From contig JBGPHT010000184.1 of NCBI GenBank assembly GCA_041484525.1, positions 1 to 14,954 of the forward strand: a DNA stretch of 14,954 nucleotides, in the 5' to 3' direction. This DNA comes from JBGPHT01 sp041484525. Its GTDB lineage: Bacteria > Acidobacteriota > Terriglobia > Bryobacterales > Bryobacteraceae. The notes below the pieces were generated by a model that was given only the letters and a program-made list of their open reading frames with translations, did not search any database and had not been told where the DNA came from. Each line of letters opens with the position of its first letter. The first letter of the stretch is position 1. This document shows positions 7,609-13,890 of the stretch, in pieces. Made by a program: the position numbers and the translations under genes.

Positions 7609-7788
7609 ATCCCTGCCCAACTTGGCTTCGCCATCTCCCCCCTCGACCAATTGCTGAATGAATCCGTGCGGGCTTTGGGAAAGGCGCATCTGCGGGCTAC
7701 TGTTGATGAGGACCGTGGCGCCCATCAACAGCTTAATGATCTTCTCGCCATCCGGAAAACCGAGCGTTTCGAGTTGTCGGATGTGTAG
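7609..7788 (+). other. Unrecognised open stretch, possible gene remnant
   Basis: One + frame is open from just after a TAG at 7606-7608 to a TAG at 7786-7788. It reads as a hydrophilic, probably helical sequence, including LDQLLNESVRALGKAHLRAT and ending RKTERFELSDV. It has no ATG, and third-position GC is only about 58% by my count, below real genes nearby. It lies between the oxidoreductase and the subtilase remnant, and may be the worn C-terminus of an unidentified gene or chance. I recognise no family. Confidence 0.2.
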
Positions 7789-8099
7789 CTTCGACCAACA
7801 ACCAGGATGCGCGGAGCTCGTTCTCGAATTATGGCAACGCGCTGGTGACAGTGGCGGCGCCGGGCGAAGGGGCGATCACGACCTATCCGGGGAATCGCTA
7901 CGCGGCGGGCTGGGGCACGTCATTCAGTACTCCGCTTGTGGCCGGTGGCATGGCGCTGCTGGCGCAGATGAATTATGGGCTGGACCAGGAGCACGCGCGG
8001 GCGGCCATTACGCATGCGGCGCCGGTGGGCCAGGGCCTGGGCGCCGGACGGTTGGACCTGTTCCCGGCGTGCAGCTATCAGGCGACGCACTGGTTCTAG
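7773..8099 (+). pseudogene. C-terminal remnant of an S8 (subtilisin-like) peptidase
   Basis: The frame reads VASTNNQDARSSFSNYGN, then VTVAAPGEG, then GTSFSTPLVAGG, ending in GAGRLDLFPAC and a TAG stop. This is the C-terminal third of a peptidase S8 domain, with the catalytic serine of GTSFSTP encoded at 7920-7922. The segments carrying the catalytic Asp and His are absent upstream. To the left the frame loses recognisable subtilase sequence around 7770-7785, so the left edge is approximate. The initiator-like GTG at 7845 would give only an 84-aa piece that cannot be an active protease. The remaining C-terminus looks intact. It is convergent with the response regulator 19 bp away. I infer a decayed gene left by deletion or rearrangement. 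Confidence 0.75.
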
Positions 8100-8118
8100 A
8101 AGTACGGGCGCCGCGACG

Positions 8119-8775
8119 CTACGCCGCAGGAGCGATATCGGCGCCCAGTCCAACGCTGGCCGCGATGTCGTAGGCGCGGCGGATTTCCCGGGGCGGCACC
8201 GCCAATTGGAAACGGTAGTCGGGGTCGAGCGAGGGATGGAACGAGTACGGCACCTCGGCTTGGCGGAGCGCCGCGGCGTGGGCCGCCGCGACCGCGAAGC
8301 CCATCACCGTATCCTTGTACGCCATGAGGATGGCTTCGGGCACGACGCGGTCCGAAGCCTCCACCAGGCGGTCCCACGGTAGACCCGAGGCGCCCAACAT
8401 GCCGAGCAGAAGGGCAACTCGTTCGATCAGTTGCACGGCTGTGAATGGCTTCAACAGGACGGCTTCCGGGGAACGGTGGAGCATGACTTCCATGGCCAGG
8501 CTGTCGCCGTAGCCCGAGATGTGGAGGACCTTCACGCCCGGATGCTCGCGGTCCAATCCGGCGGCGAGATCGAGACCGCTGCGGTCGGGAAGCACCATAT
8601 CCAGGATGGCCAGATTGATCTCAGCGCCGAGGTTGCGAATGATCTCGATGCCCCGGCTGCCAGTGGGGGCCTCGAGGATGCGGAAGCCTTGGGCGGCGAG
8701 CACCTCAGACACGAAATGACGGAGTCCGTCGTCGTCTTCCACCACGAGAATCTGTTTAGCCGACGCACCCGTCAT
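8119..8775 (-). CDS. Response regulator, REC domain plus unrecognised C-terminal region
   Basis: The N-terminal 125 residues of this 218-aa protein form a receiver domain. They include the acidic cluster EDDD at 13-16, phospho-acceptor Asp59 in LAILDMVLPD, the switch Ser87 in HISGYG, and Lys109 in LLKPF. The family role is to take a phosphate from a histidine kinase. The remaining roughly 90 residues (PWDRLVEASDRVV onward) do not resemble any DNA-binding, GGDEF, HD-GYP or other common output domain that I know. They are partly helical, Ala-rich and contain a stretch around HPSLDPDYRFQLAVPPREIRRAYD. No histidine kinase is adjacent, so it is an orphan here. The ATG at 8775 has an AGG about 10 bp upstream. 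Output mode is unknown. Confidence 0.85.
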   Translation of the reverse strand: MTGASAKQILVVEDDDGLRHFVSEVLAAQGFRILEAPTGSRGIEIIRNLGAEINLAILDMVLPDRSGLDLAAGLDREHPGVKVLHISGYGDSLAMEVMLHRSPEAVLLKPFTAVQLIERVALLLGMLGASGLPWDRLVEASDRVVPEAILMAYKDTVMGFAVAAAHAAALRQAEVPYSFHPSLDPDYRFQLAVPPREIRRAYDIAASVGLGADIAPAA

Positions 8776-8844
8776 GGCGTTTAACCTGTCAGCGCGCGGC
8801 GGACCATTCGCCGGCTTACGAGGGTCAGTCTATGCCCTGGAACG

Positions 8845-8878
8845 GTACTCATGGTATTAACAGTGGATAGTAGAGTAC
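8845..8878. repeat. Short inverted repeat upstream of the response regulator gene
   Basis: GTACTC at 8845-8850 and GAGTAC at 8873-8878 are perfect inverted 6-mers separated by 22 bp. They lie in an AT-rich part of the 144-bp gap before the response regulator start. A spaced dyad of this kind may be an operator, but 6-bp arms can occur by chance. Confidence 0.2.
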
Positions 8879-8919
8879 TAGAAAAATGTAAAATTACGTA
8901 CACAACGACGATCCTCTCC

Positions 8920-9420
8920 CTACTTGCCGGGTAGGACGAAGCTGGCTGGCTCGCGGGTGACGGCGGAGACAGCGCTCACCTTGCCGTCCGCCAGTTCCAG
9001 GTGAACGGAAGTTTCTTTGCGTGTATAGTCGAGCGATCTGCCGCCGGTTGCGCTGTTCATATCCATGGTGGGAGGGCCGAAGCGGCGGATGAGGTCGGAG
9101 TACGCCAGGCCGGCACGGATGCGGCTTGGGTCTTCATAAACCGGCGCGGGTGCGGCAGGCTTCCGGTCCACGGCCTTGGCGGATCCGGACGAAGCGGATG
9201 GCCGGCTTTCGACCTCTCCCTTGGCGGCGTTCAGCGTATTTTCAAGGCCACCCAGAGCACCGGCAATGCTCTTTCCGATACCGCGCGCGGCAGGCGCCGC
9301 AGTGGTGGCCGCGCCCCCGGCGGCGAGGCCGGCTTCGACGACCGCCTGCGCACGGACAATTCCTGGAGCGGCGGCGCAAAGGGCGAACAGGGCGCCAGCG
9401 CCGGCTAGAGTTTTCAGCAT
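8920..9420 (-). CDS. Small secreted protein of unknown function
   Basis: This 166-aa protein has a clear signal peptide (MLKTLAGAGALFALCAAAPG, cleavage likely after VRA/QA at about 24-25). A low-complexity Ala/Gly-rich segment (about 26-62) and a Ser/Pro/Lys linker (65-92) follow. The compact C-terminal domain (about 97-166) includes IRAGLAYSDLIRRFGPPTMD and a VHLELADGKVSAV strand. The shape of this domain, with a 'GxxYSDLxxRFGPP' helix and later strands, loosely resembles the BamE/SmpA-type fold used for protein-protein contact, but I cannot assign it. A strong Shine-Dalgarno GGAGG lies 7 bp before the ATG, which supports the start. It shares the strand of the response regulator and is divergent from the yeiH-like gene. 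Confidence 0.75.
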   Translation of the reverse strand: MLKTLAGAGALFALCAAAPGIVRAQAVVEAGLAAGGAATTAAPAARGIGKSIAGALGGLENTLNAAKGEVESRPSASSGSAKAVDRKPAAPAPVYEDPSRIRAGLAYSDLIRRFGPPTMDMNSATGGRSLDYTRKETSVHLELADGKVSAVSAVTREPASFVLPGK

Positions 9421-9617
9421 TGAGAAACCTCCGAACTTCCAGTGTTGATTAATTTAAGCAGAAAGGGAATATTGACTGAAGTTAATGAGACCGGCAGATT
9501 CATGCCAGGCGCACGATATACTACTCCTTTTGGCGTTTTCGGCGACCGGGGGATCTGCTGCGCGAGTCTGCTTTTTACGGTTATATCAGCGACGAGGCCC
9601 TACTCTCACTGGATTCG

Positions 9618-10724
9618 ATGGAGGGACTGCAGGAGCTTCCGCGCGTTGCCGCCGCGCAGCCGAAGCCTCGTCCCCGTCCGGTTTCGCATGCCGTGTCCTG
9701 GCAGGGTCTCCTGTTGCCCGCCGTGGTCGCGGGGTTGGCTTACGCGCTTCACTACCTGCCGTTTCCTCCTTTCCGGGTGATGAGCGCGGCAGGCCCGCGC
9801 TATCCGGTGGGCGCCGCCATCATCGCCATGCTGGGTGGATTGCTGGTGCGCAACCTCGCGGCATTGCCCGTCACACTGGTCGAGAGCGCCAAGGGCTTGG
9901 CGCGGCGCGTCATCCCGATCACGATCGTGCTCACCGGCGCTGGCTTGAATCTGATGCGTCTCGCTACGGTGGGCTCGACTGCGCTCGGCATCACGGTCGT
10001 GTGTATTGTGCTGGCGATCGCGGCGGCCGTCGGGATTGCCCGACTGCTCGGAGTATTGCCGCGCACAGGGTTGCTGATCGGCGCCGGCACGGCGATCTGC
10101 GGCACCAGCGCAATCGTGGCGGTGGCGCCGCTGATCGAGGCCGAAGACGAAGAGATCATGGTCTCGATCGGCACAGTCAACATTCTGGGGCTGATCCTGA
10201 TGTTTCTGCTGCCCGCGGTGGGAGGGATGCTGGCGCTTACGGACAATGCGTTCGGCGTGTGGGCCGGGACGTCGATCCATGCGGTCCCGCAAGTGGTGGC
10301 GGCGGGGTTTGCCTACAGCTTCGCTGCCGGTCAACTGGCGACGCTGGTCAAGCTGGTACGGGTCACGCTGCTGGCGCCATTTGTGTTTGCGCTGGGCTTT
10401 CTCCACGCGCGGCGCCGCGGCTCGACGGTCGCCATCCGGTACGCCAGGCTGGTGCCTCCGTTTGTTTATGGCTTTGTCGCACTCGCGTTGCTGAACACGT
10501 TCGGACTGCTGCCGGGGCTGCGGTTCGGTTTCGGCGAGTATCCACTTTCCGGAATCCTGACTGACGCCGGAGAGTTGCTGCTGACGCTCTCGATGGCGGC
10601 AATGGGATTGGAAACCAACGTCCGGTTTCTGGCGAGGACGGGGGGGCCAGCGATTCTTACGGGAACGGCCGCGACTATCGTGGTGTGCGTCGCGAGTCTC
10701 GTGCTGATACGCCTGCTGATGTAG
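9618..10724 (+). CDS. YeiH/UPF0324 family membrane protein (putative sulfate exporter)
   Basis: This 368-aa integral membrane protein has about ten hydrophobic segments. It matches UPF0324 (PF03601), often annotated as a putative sulfate exporter, though the transport activity of most members is unproven. Diagnostic segments are GAGTAICGTSAIVAVAP (about 154-170), WAGTSIHAVPQVVAAG (about 215-230) and AMGLETNVRFLA near 332-343. Length is normal for the family. No Shine-Dalgarno sequence precedes the ATG at 9618. The same frame stays open back to 9489 without a canonical start codon, so the true N-terminus could be longer. A -10-like TATACT lies at 9518-9523 without a good -35. No LysR regulator, the usual yeiE partner, is adjacent. 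Confidence 0.88.
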   Translation: MEGLQELPRVAAAQPKPRPRPVSHAVSWQGLLLPAVVAGLAYALHYLPFPPFRVMSAAGPRYPVGAAIIAMLGGLLVRNLAALPVTLVESAKGLARRVIPITIVLTGAGLNLMRLATVGSTALGITVVCIVLAIAAAVGIARLLGVLPRTGLLIGAGTAICGTSAIVAVAPLIEAEDEEIMVSIGTVNILGLILMFLLPAVGGMLALTDNAFGVWAGTSIHAVPQVVAAGFAYSFAAGQLATLVKLVRVTLLAPFVFALGFLHARRRGSTVAIRYARLVPPFVYGFVALALLNTFGLLPGLRFGFGEYPLSGILTDAGELLLTLSMAAMGLETNVRFLARTGGPAILTGTAATIVVCVASLVLIRLLM

Positions 10725-10991
10725 GTAGGGGCAATAAGTTCACTTAGGCGTTGGGTGTCTACGAGGCTTCTTGCCGGTGTCTCGTAAGCATACGGCTCCT
10801 CATTCGGCGTTCCGCGATGGGAGCCACAAGGCAGGCTTGGGCGTTTTGCGGCTAAGTGTCGGACGTCCGTGGCCAGGGTTCACAAACCGATTGTCCGGTC
10901 CCGATTCGGCGAATGTTCACTCCGTTATGACCGGTTCCTGATGGGCGCGGCGCTCGCCGTCACCTAAACGGGATTTATGACGCGAAGCCAA
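10725..10991. other. Intergenic stretch, no gene seen
   Basis: No coding frame with recognisable content was found on either strand. It contains one stem-loop candidate, GGCTCC at 10794-10799 pairing with GGAGCC at 10820-10825, with an inner CGG/CCG pair. No T-run follows, so it is not a typical intrinsic terminator. Confidence 0.4.
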
Positions 10992-11972
10992 CTATTCCGG
11001 GGACCGCGCAGGGGGCGGAAGGGTGCCGGAGTGGCCGATGGACTCTTCGAACGGCAGGTGATCGAGGTAAGCAGATCGGTTTTCTCCACTTCCACAGAAT
11101 TTCTTAGTGGTTTCGTCGTCCTGCAGCAGGCGAACGAAGGCGCGTCTCACGAATTCTTCAGTGATGCCCGTGAGCGCTACGGCTTTCTCAGTGTTTTGCG
11201 TTTTTGGTCCCCAAGCCCCATGGGCCATTTTGCACCGGGCATCGTAGCCTTGCTTTGCTTTCACAAATAGCTCGCCAGCCTCACTGCGGTCGTTCGCTAT
11301 GAAGAACGCAAGTCGTTGAGACAAGCGGTATTTAATTTCACCATCTGCGGCACCAAACAGAGCCTCAAGGGCGATCCATAATAACAAGTGCCTGATTTCG
11401 TTACGTTGCATCTGCAGCGCTGAAGTAACCGCGCGAAATGCAGTCCATGGCGCGCTGTACCGTGGAATTTTGCAGAGCGCCGTATAGAGCCTTTTCACGG
11501 ATTCCAGATCGTCCGGCGTGATTCTTCTTCTATGAGTCTCGTCGTTGAAATGGTACAAGAATCGGTCGTGTCGCGGCGGCGGCTCATGAATATAGCCTCC
11601 GCGAGCATGGAACACGAGATTGAAGCCGATGGAAGGGAGTTGCTGTAGCCACAGGGCGAGATTAGCGAGGTAAATCTGATCGGATTTAATCCCCTCGGCC
11701 GACCGGCGGGTTTCCTTCTCTACTCGGGACGACGACAGCTCGGCAGCCTCATCGACTTCGTACTCGGAGAGGAAACAGTGCGTACATGCCGCCAGTTCGT
11801 CCTGGTCGGGTTGACTGAGCCGTTTGAGCATAAACTCAGCATTCCTTAGCCAATCAGGAATCGGGGCCAAATACGTGTCCGACGCTAACTGGAAGGATAT
11901 ATCGCGGCCCAAATGGAGATCATGGAACGGTGCGACGGTTGTAAGGAGCACGACGTGAGAATCTCCCTTCAT
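10992..11972 (-). CDS. Apea-like HEPN domain protein
   Basis: This 326-aa protein has a C-terminal segment (about 185-290) matching the Apea-like HEPN type. It includes NEIRHLLLWIALEALFG, KYRLSQRLAFFIAND and YDARCKMAHG. The last holds the Rx4-6H HEPN signature as Arg246 to His251 (Rx4H), the motif that forms the RNase site in toxin and defence HEPN proteins. The N-terminal half (1-170) is not recognised and has no signal peptide or membrane helix, so the protein is cytoplasmic. A 60-base sample of the gene is 50% G+C, versus 72% in a sample of tldD, which suggests transfer. The ATG at 11972 lacks a clear Shine-Dalgarno sequence. An in-frame GTG at 11951 lies 11 bp after GGGAG and is a possible alternative. 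Ribonuclease activity is inferred, not shown. Confidence 0.7.
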   Translation of the reverse strand: MKGDSHVVLLTTVAPFHDLHLGRDISFQLASDTYLAPIPDWLRNAEFMLKRLSQPDQDELAACTHCFLSEYEVDEAAELSSSRVEKETRRSAEGIKSDQIYLANLALWLQQLPSIGFNLVFHARGGYIHEPPPRHDRFLYHFNDETHRRRITPDDLESVKRLYTALCKIPRYSAPWTAFRAVTSALQMQRNEIRHLLLWIALEALFGAADGEIKYRLSQRLAFFIANDRSEAGELFVKAKQGYDARCKMAHGAWGPKTQNTEKAVALTGITEEFVRRAFVRLLQDDETTKKFCGSGENRSAYLDHLPFEESIGHSGTLPPPARSPE

Positions 11973-12220
11973 TCATTTTAATTGGCAAAAACATTCCTGC
12001 CCGTTTCTGTTCGAGCTGAATGGTAAAGGACGCTTCCGGACAGAAGCAATCGGGGAACCTCGCGTATGCCGCTCAAATCACCCACGTGCCGATCACACGT
12101 GCCGAGAAACGCACTTGCGACCGTCTACGGTGCCACTTGACCGTAAGTCGGCAACCGCACAAGTGTAGCGGAGTTGATTATGGATCTTGAAGCCCACCCC
12201 AAATCCCACAAAGCCGGCCG
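11973..12220. other. Intergenic stretch with a short direct repeat
   Basis: No gene is recognised here. CACGTGCCGA occurs twice (12083-12092 and 12096-12105) with a 13-bp period. This stretch separates the 3' end of hicB from the start of the HEPN gene, both on the minus strand, so it may carry the HEPN promoter, but no clear -35/-10 pair was seen. Confidence 0.35.
12083..12105. repeat. Tandem 10-bp direct repeat
   Basis: CACGTGCCGA is present twice with 3 bp between copies. Two copies this close could be a protein-binding site, but the element is short. Confidence 0.3.
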
Positions 12221-12442
12221 CTATGCGGCGACTTCCACGTAGTCGACGGACGTGTGTGGTTCCGGAATCGGCTCGCCGACTTCACGCATTGCCTGGAAGT
12301 GTGCAATCAGGGCATCTTGAAAGTTCCGGCGCGTCTCTTCCTCCGTGTCGCCAACGGCCACACATCCGGAAACATCCGGCGAATAGGCGGAATAGCCCGT
12401 CCCTGTCTGTTCGATGACCACCGGATAACGCCTCGCGCTCAT
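12221..12442 (-). CDS. hicB: HicB-family antitoxin
   Basis: This 73-aa protein is the antitoxin of a HicAB type II toxin-antitoxin pair. It shows the HicB partial RNase H-like fold: YPVVIEQTGTGYSAYSPDVSGC at residues 6-27, then the GDTEEETRRNFQDALIAHF helix region and the PIPEP motif near 58-62. It ends right after this domain, so it lacks the C-terminal helix-turn-helix or ribbon-helix-helix that longer HicB proteins use for DNA binding. Autoregulation may therefore be absent or need another protein. Its ATG overlaps the hicA stop by 4 bp (ATGA, 12439-12442), giving translational coupling and the usual toxin-first order. Confidence 0.88.
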   Translation of the reverse strand: MSARRYPVVIEQTGTGYSAYSPDVSGCVAVGDTEEETRRNFQDALIAHFQAMREVGEPIPEPHTSVDYVEVAA

Positions 12443-12630
12443 TTCAGCCCTGCCTTTTTGAGTATAACGTTTAACGTGCCTGGCGCGAGTTCATTGCCAT
12501 CGTTGCCCGGCACGGTGATCACGAAGGCTTGGTTGGGATGTTTGAAGTGCCGATGACTGAACCGCGATCGCATCTCCACCCATCCGTGCTTCTCGAGCAA
12601 ACGAATCACCTCGCGCACCTTCGTTGGCAT
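12439..12630 (-). CDS. hicA: HicA-family mRNA interferase toxin
   Basis: This 63-aa protein fits the HicA double-stranded-RNA-binding-like fold, a toxin that cuts mRNA and blocks translation until bound by HicB. The visible order is typical: VREVIRLLEKHGWVEMRSR, a strand with the candidate catalytic His26 (SHRHFKHP), then VITVPGNDG and the C-terminal PGTLNVILKKAGLK. In most HicA proteins the motif is GSHH or GSHxxF; here Phe24 replaces the glycine, which might affect activity. The ATG at 12630 is used; another in-frame ATG at 12639 would add MGL. Longer upstream frames (to 12849) do not look like HicA. Length is normal for the family. Confidence 0.85.
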   Translation of the reverse strand: MPTKVREVIRLLEKHGWVEMRSRFSHRHFKHPNQAFVITVPGNDGNELAPGTLNVILKKAGLK

Positions 12631-12639
12631 CAGGCCCAT

Positions 12640-12879
12640 CGTACGACATCGAATATTGTTCGGGCGGCAGTAACCAGACTCGCTTGACTGATTTGCCGGT
12701 ATTCCGTAGAAGCGCCCTCTCCACCAGGCACTCAGGAATCGGCGATTCGGAACAACTCTCTCCGTTCTCCGTAACTGAAGAGCATTGGTGCCAGCCGCCA
12801 CAACCGCCGGCATCCGCTTCACCCAAAGAAATACGCTGCCGACTTCCACACGCGCATCGATTGCCCATAGGGGAGCAAC
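12640..12879. other. Gap between hicA and the VWA gene
   Basis: This stretch separates divergent genes (hicA -, VWA +). No recognisable protein is encoded, although frames are open on both strands. It holds a reasonable promoter for the VWA gene (12684-12712). No clear hicA promoter was found. Confidence 0.4.
12684..12712 (+). promoter_or_regulatory. Candidate sigma-70-type promoter for the VWA protein gene
   Basis: TTGACT (12684-12689, five of six matches to the -35 consensus) and TAGAAG (12707-12712, four of six to the -10) are separated by exactly 17 bp. The predicted start near 12720 would leave an untranslated leader of about 160 bases before the ATG at 12880. The match is visual and unscored. 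Confidence 0.4.
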
Positions 12880-13875
12880 ATGCAGGGGTCAATCAACAAT
12901 GTGTCCGGTATGCGCGGACTTGTGGCGCGAGGCGTGGCGTGTATCCTGCTCTCATCCGTGGGCGCGGCGGTGTGCGGCGAACCACAGGACAAGGCCGGGT
13001 CTGCATCGCGAGAGGCGTACCCCGGTTCCACCACCATTCTGGTGCACTCGGACCTGGTACAGATCCCGGTCACCGTCACCGATGGCAGCGGCCGGGTTGT
13101 GTCGGGCCTGGAGAAAGAGCACTTCACACTCTTCGAAGACAAAGTGCAACAGACCATCACGCACTTCGCGGCCGAGGACGCCCCGGCCTCGATCGGCCTG
13201 GTGTTCGATACCAGCGACAGCATGGGACCCAGGATGAACAAGGCACACGAAGCCGTAGACGCGCTCCTGAAGAATGCCAATCCCGCCGACGAATTCTTCC
13301 TGGTCCAGTTCAGCAGCCATGCCAGAATCGTGGCCGGCATGACGAACCGCAGCGAAGAAATCCGGCGGCGGGCGTCGATGATGCGGGTAGGCGGATCGAC
13401 CGCCCTGTTGGACGCCGTCGCGCTCGCGATGGATGAGATGAGGAATGCGCACTACATCCGCAAGGCGATCGTGATCATCTCCGACGGCGATGACAATTCC
13501 AGCCATTGTTCGGTGAGCGAACTCAAGAGATCCGTGCGCGAAGGAGATGTGCTGATCTACGCCATCGGCATCACCGAAGATTTCGATTCTTCCCTGAACT
13601 GGCCGCGCGACAAGCTCACCGGCCCGGCATTGCTCAACGACATTTCCACCCAGACCGGCGGCCGCCTGTTCGAGGTCCGCAAACTGAGACAGTTGCCCGA
13701 CGTCGCAGCCAAGATCAGCGGCTGGCTGCGCAATCAGTACGTGCTCGGTTATGCGCCGGAAAACTCGCAACGAAACGGCGAGTATCGGCGCGTCCAGGTA
13801 AAACTCACCAAGCCGAAGGGATACCCGCGGCTGCACGCCGTCTGGCGCCTCGGCTATTACGCGCCGGCGGAGTGA
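12880..13875 (+). CDS. Secreted VWA domain protein (VWFA-related Acidobacterial family)
   Basis: This 331-aa protein fits the VWFA-related Acidobacterial family (TIGR03436), a large, mostly uncharacterised group of exported proteins. A signal peptide (hydrophobic run about 15-31) is followed by a beta-rich start (VHSDLVQIPVTVTD, about 55-68) and the VWA domain. Its metal-ion-dependent adhesion site is complete: DTSDS at 110-114, Thr174 in GGSTAL, and Asp202 in ISDGDD. This suggests divalent-metal-dependent binding of a protein or surface ligand. The C-terminus (WLRNQYVLGYAPEN onward, about 282-331) carries the strands typical of this family. The start at 12880 is supported by AGGGGAG at 12869-12875. 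A later in-frame ATG at 12910 also leaves a signal peptide. It is convergent with the L,D-transpeptidase (15 bp between stops). Confidence 0.9.
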   Translation: MQGSINNVSGMRGLVARGVACILLSSVGAAVCGEPQDKAGSASREAYPGSTTILVHSDLVQIPVTVTDGSGRVVSGLEKEHFTLFEDKVQQTITHFAAEDAPASIGLVFDTSDSMGPRMNKAHEAVDALLKNANPADEFFLVQFSSHARIVAGMTNRSEEIRRRASMMRVGGSTALLDAVALAMDEMRNAHYIRKAIVIISDGDDNSSHCSVSELKRSVREGDVLIYAIGITEDFDSSLNWPRDKLTGPALLNDISTQTGGRLFEVRKLRQLPDVAAKISGWLRNQYVLGYAPENSQRNGEYRRVQVKLTKPKGYPRLHAVWRLGYYAPAE

Positions 13876-13890
13876 CGAAGGGCGGCGAGG

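Noticed and set aside
7546..7728. 61-codon N-terminal extension of the oxidoreductase
   Set aside because: It would place the twin-arginine motif internally, and the extension is not like any family N-terminus.
9485..10564. Plus-strand ORF of 359 aa over the YeiH-like gene
   Set aside because: Out-of-frame, rich in Gly and Arg, with no membrane segments. The frame from 9618 has all the family motifs.
11015..11090. A complete tRNA-Ser gene
   Set aside because: Only the D-arm resembles a tRNA. The anticodon stem does not pair and no T-arm or acceptor 3' strand is found.
10977..11270. Plus-strand ORF of 97 aa over the HEPN gene
   Set aside because: Antisense to the supported HEPN frame, with no recognisable features.
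12640..12849. Longer N-terminus for HicA (136 aa in total)
   Set aside because: Upstream residues are unlike HicA, and two ATGs at 12639 and 12630 give the normal length of 63-66 aa.
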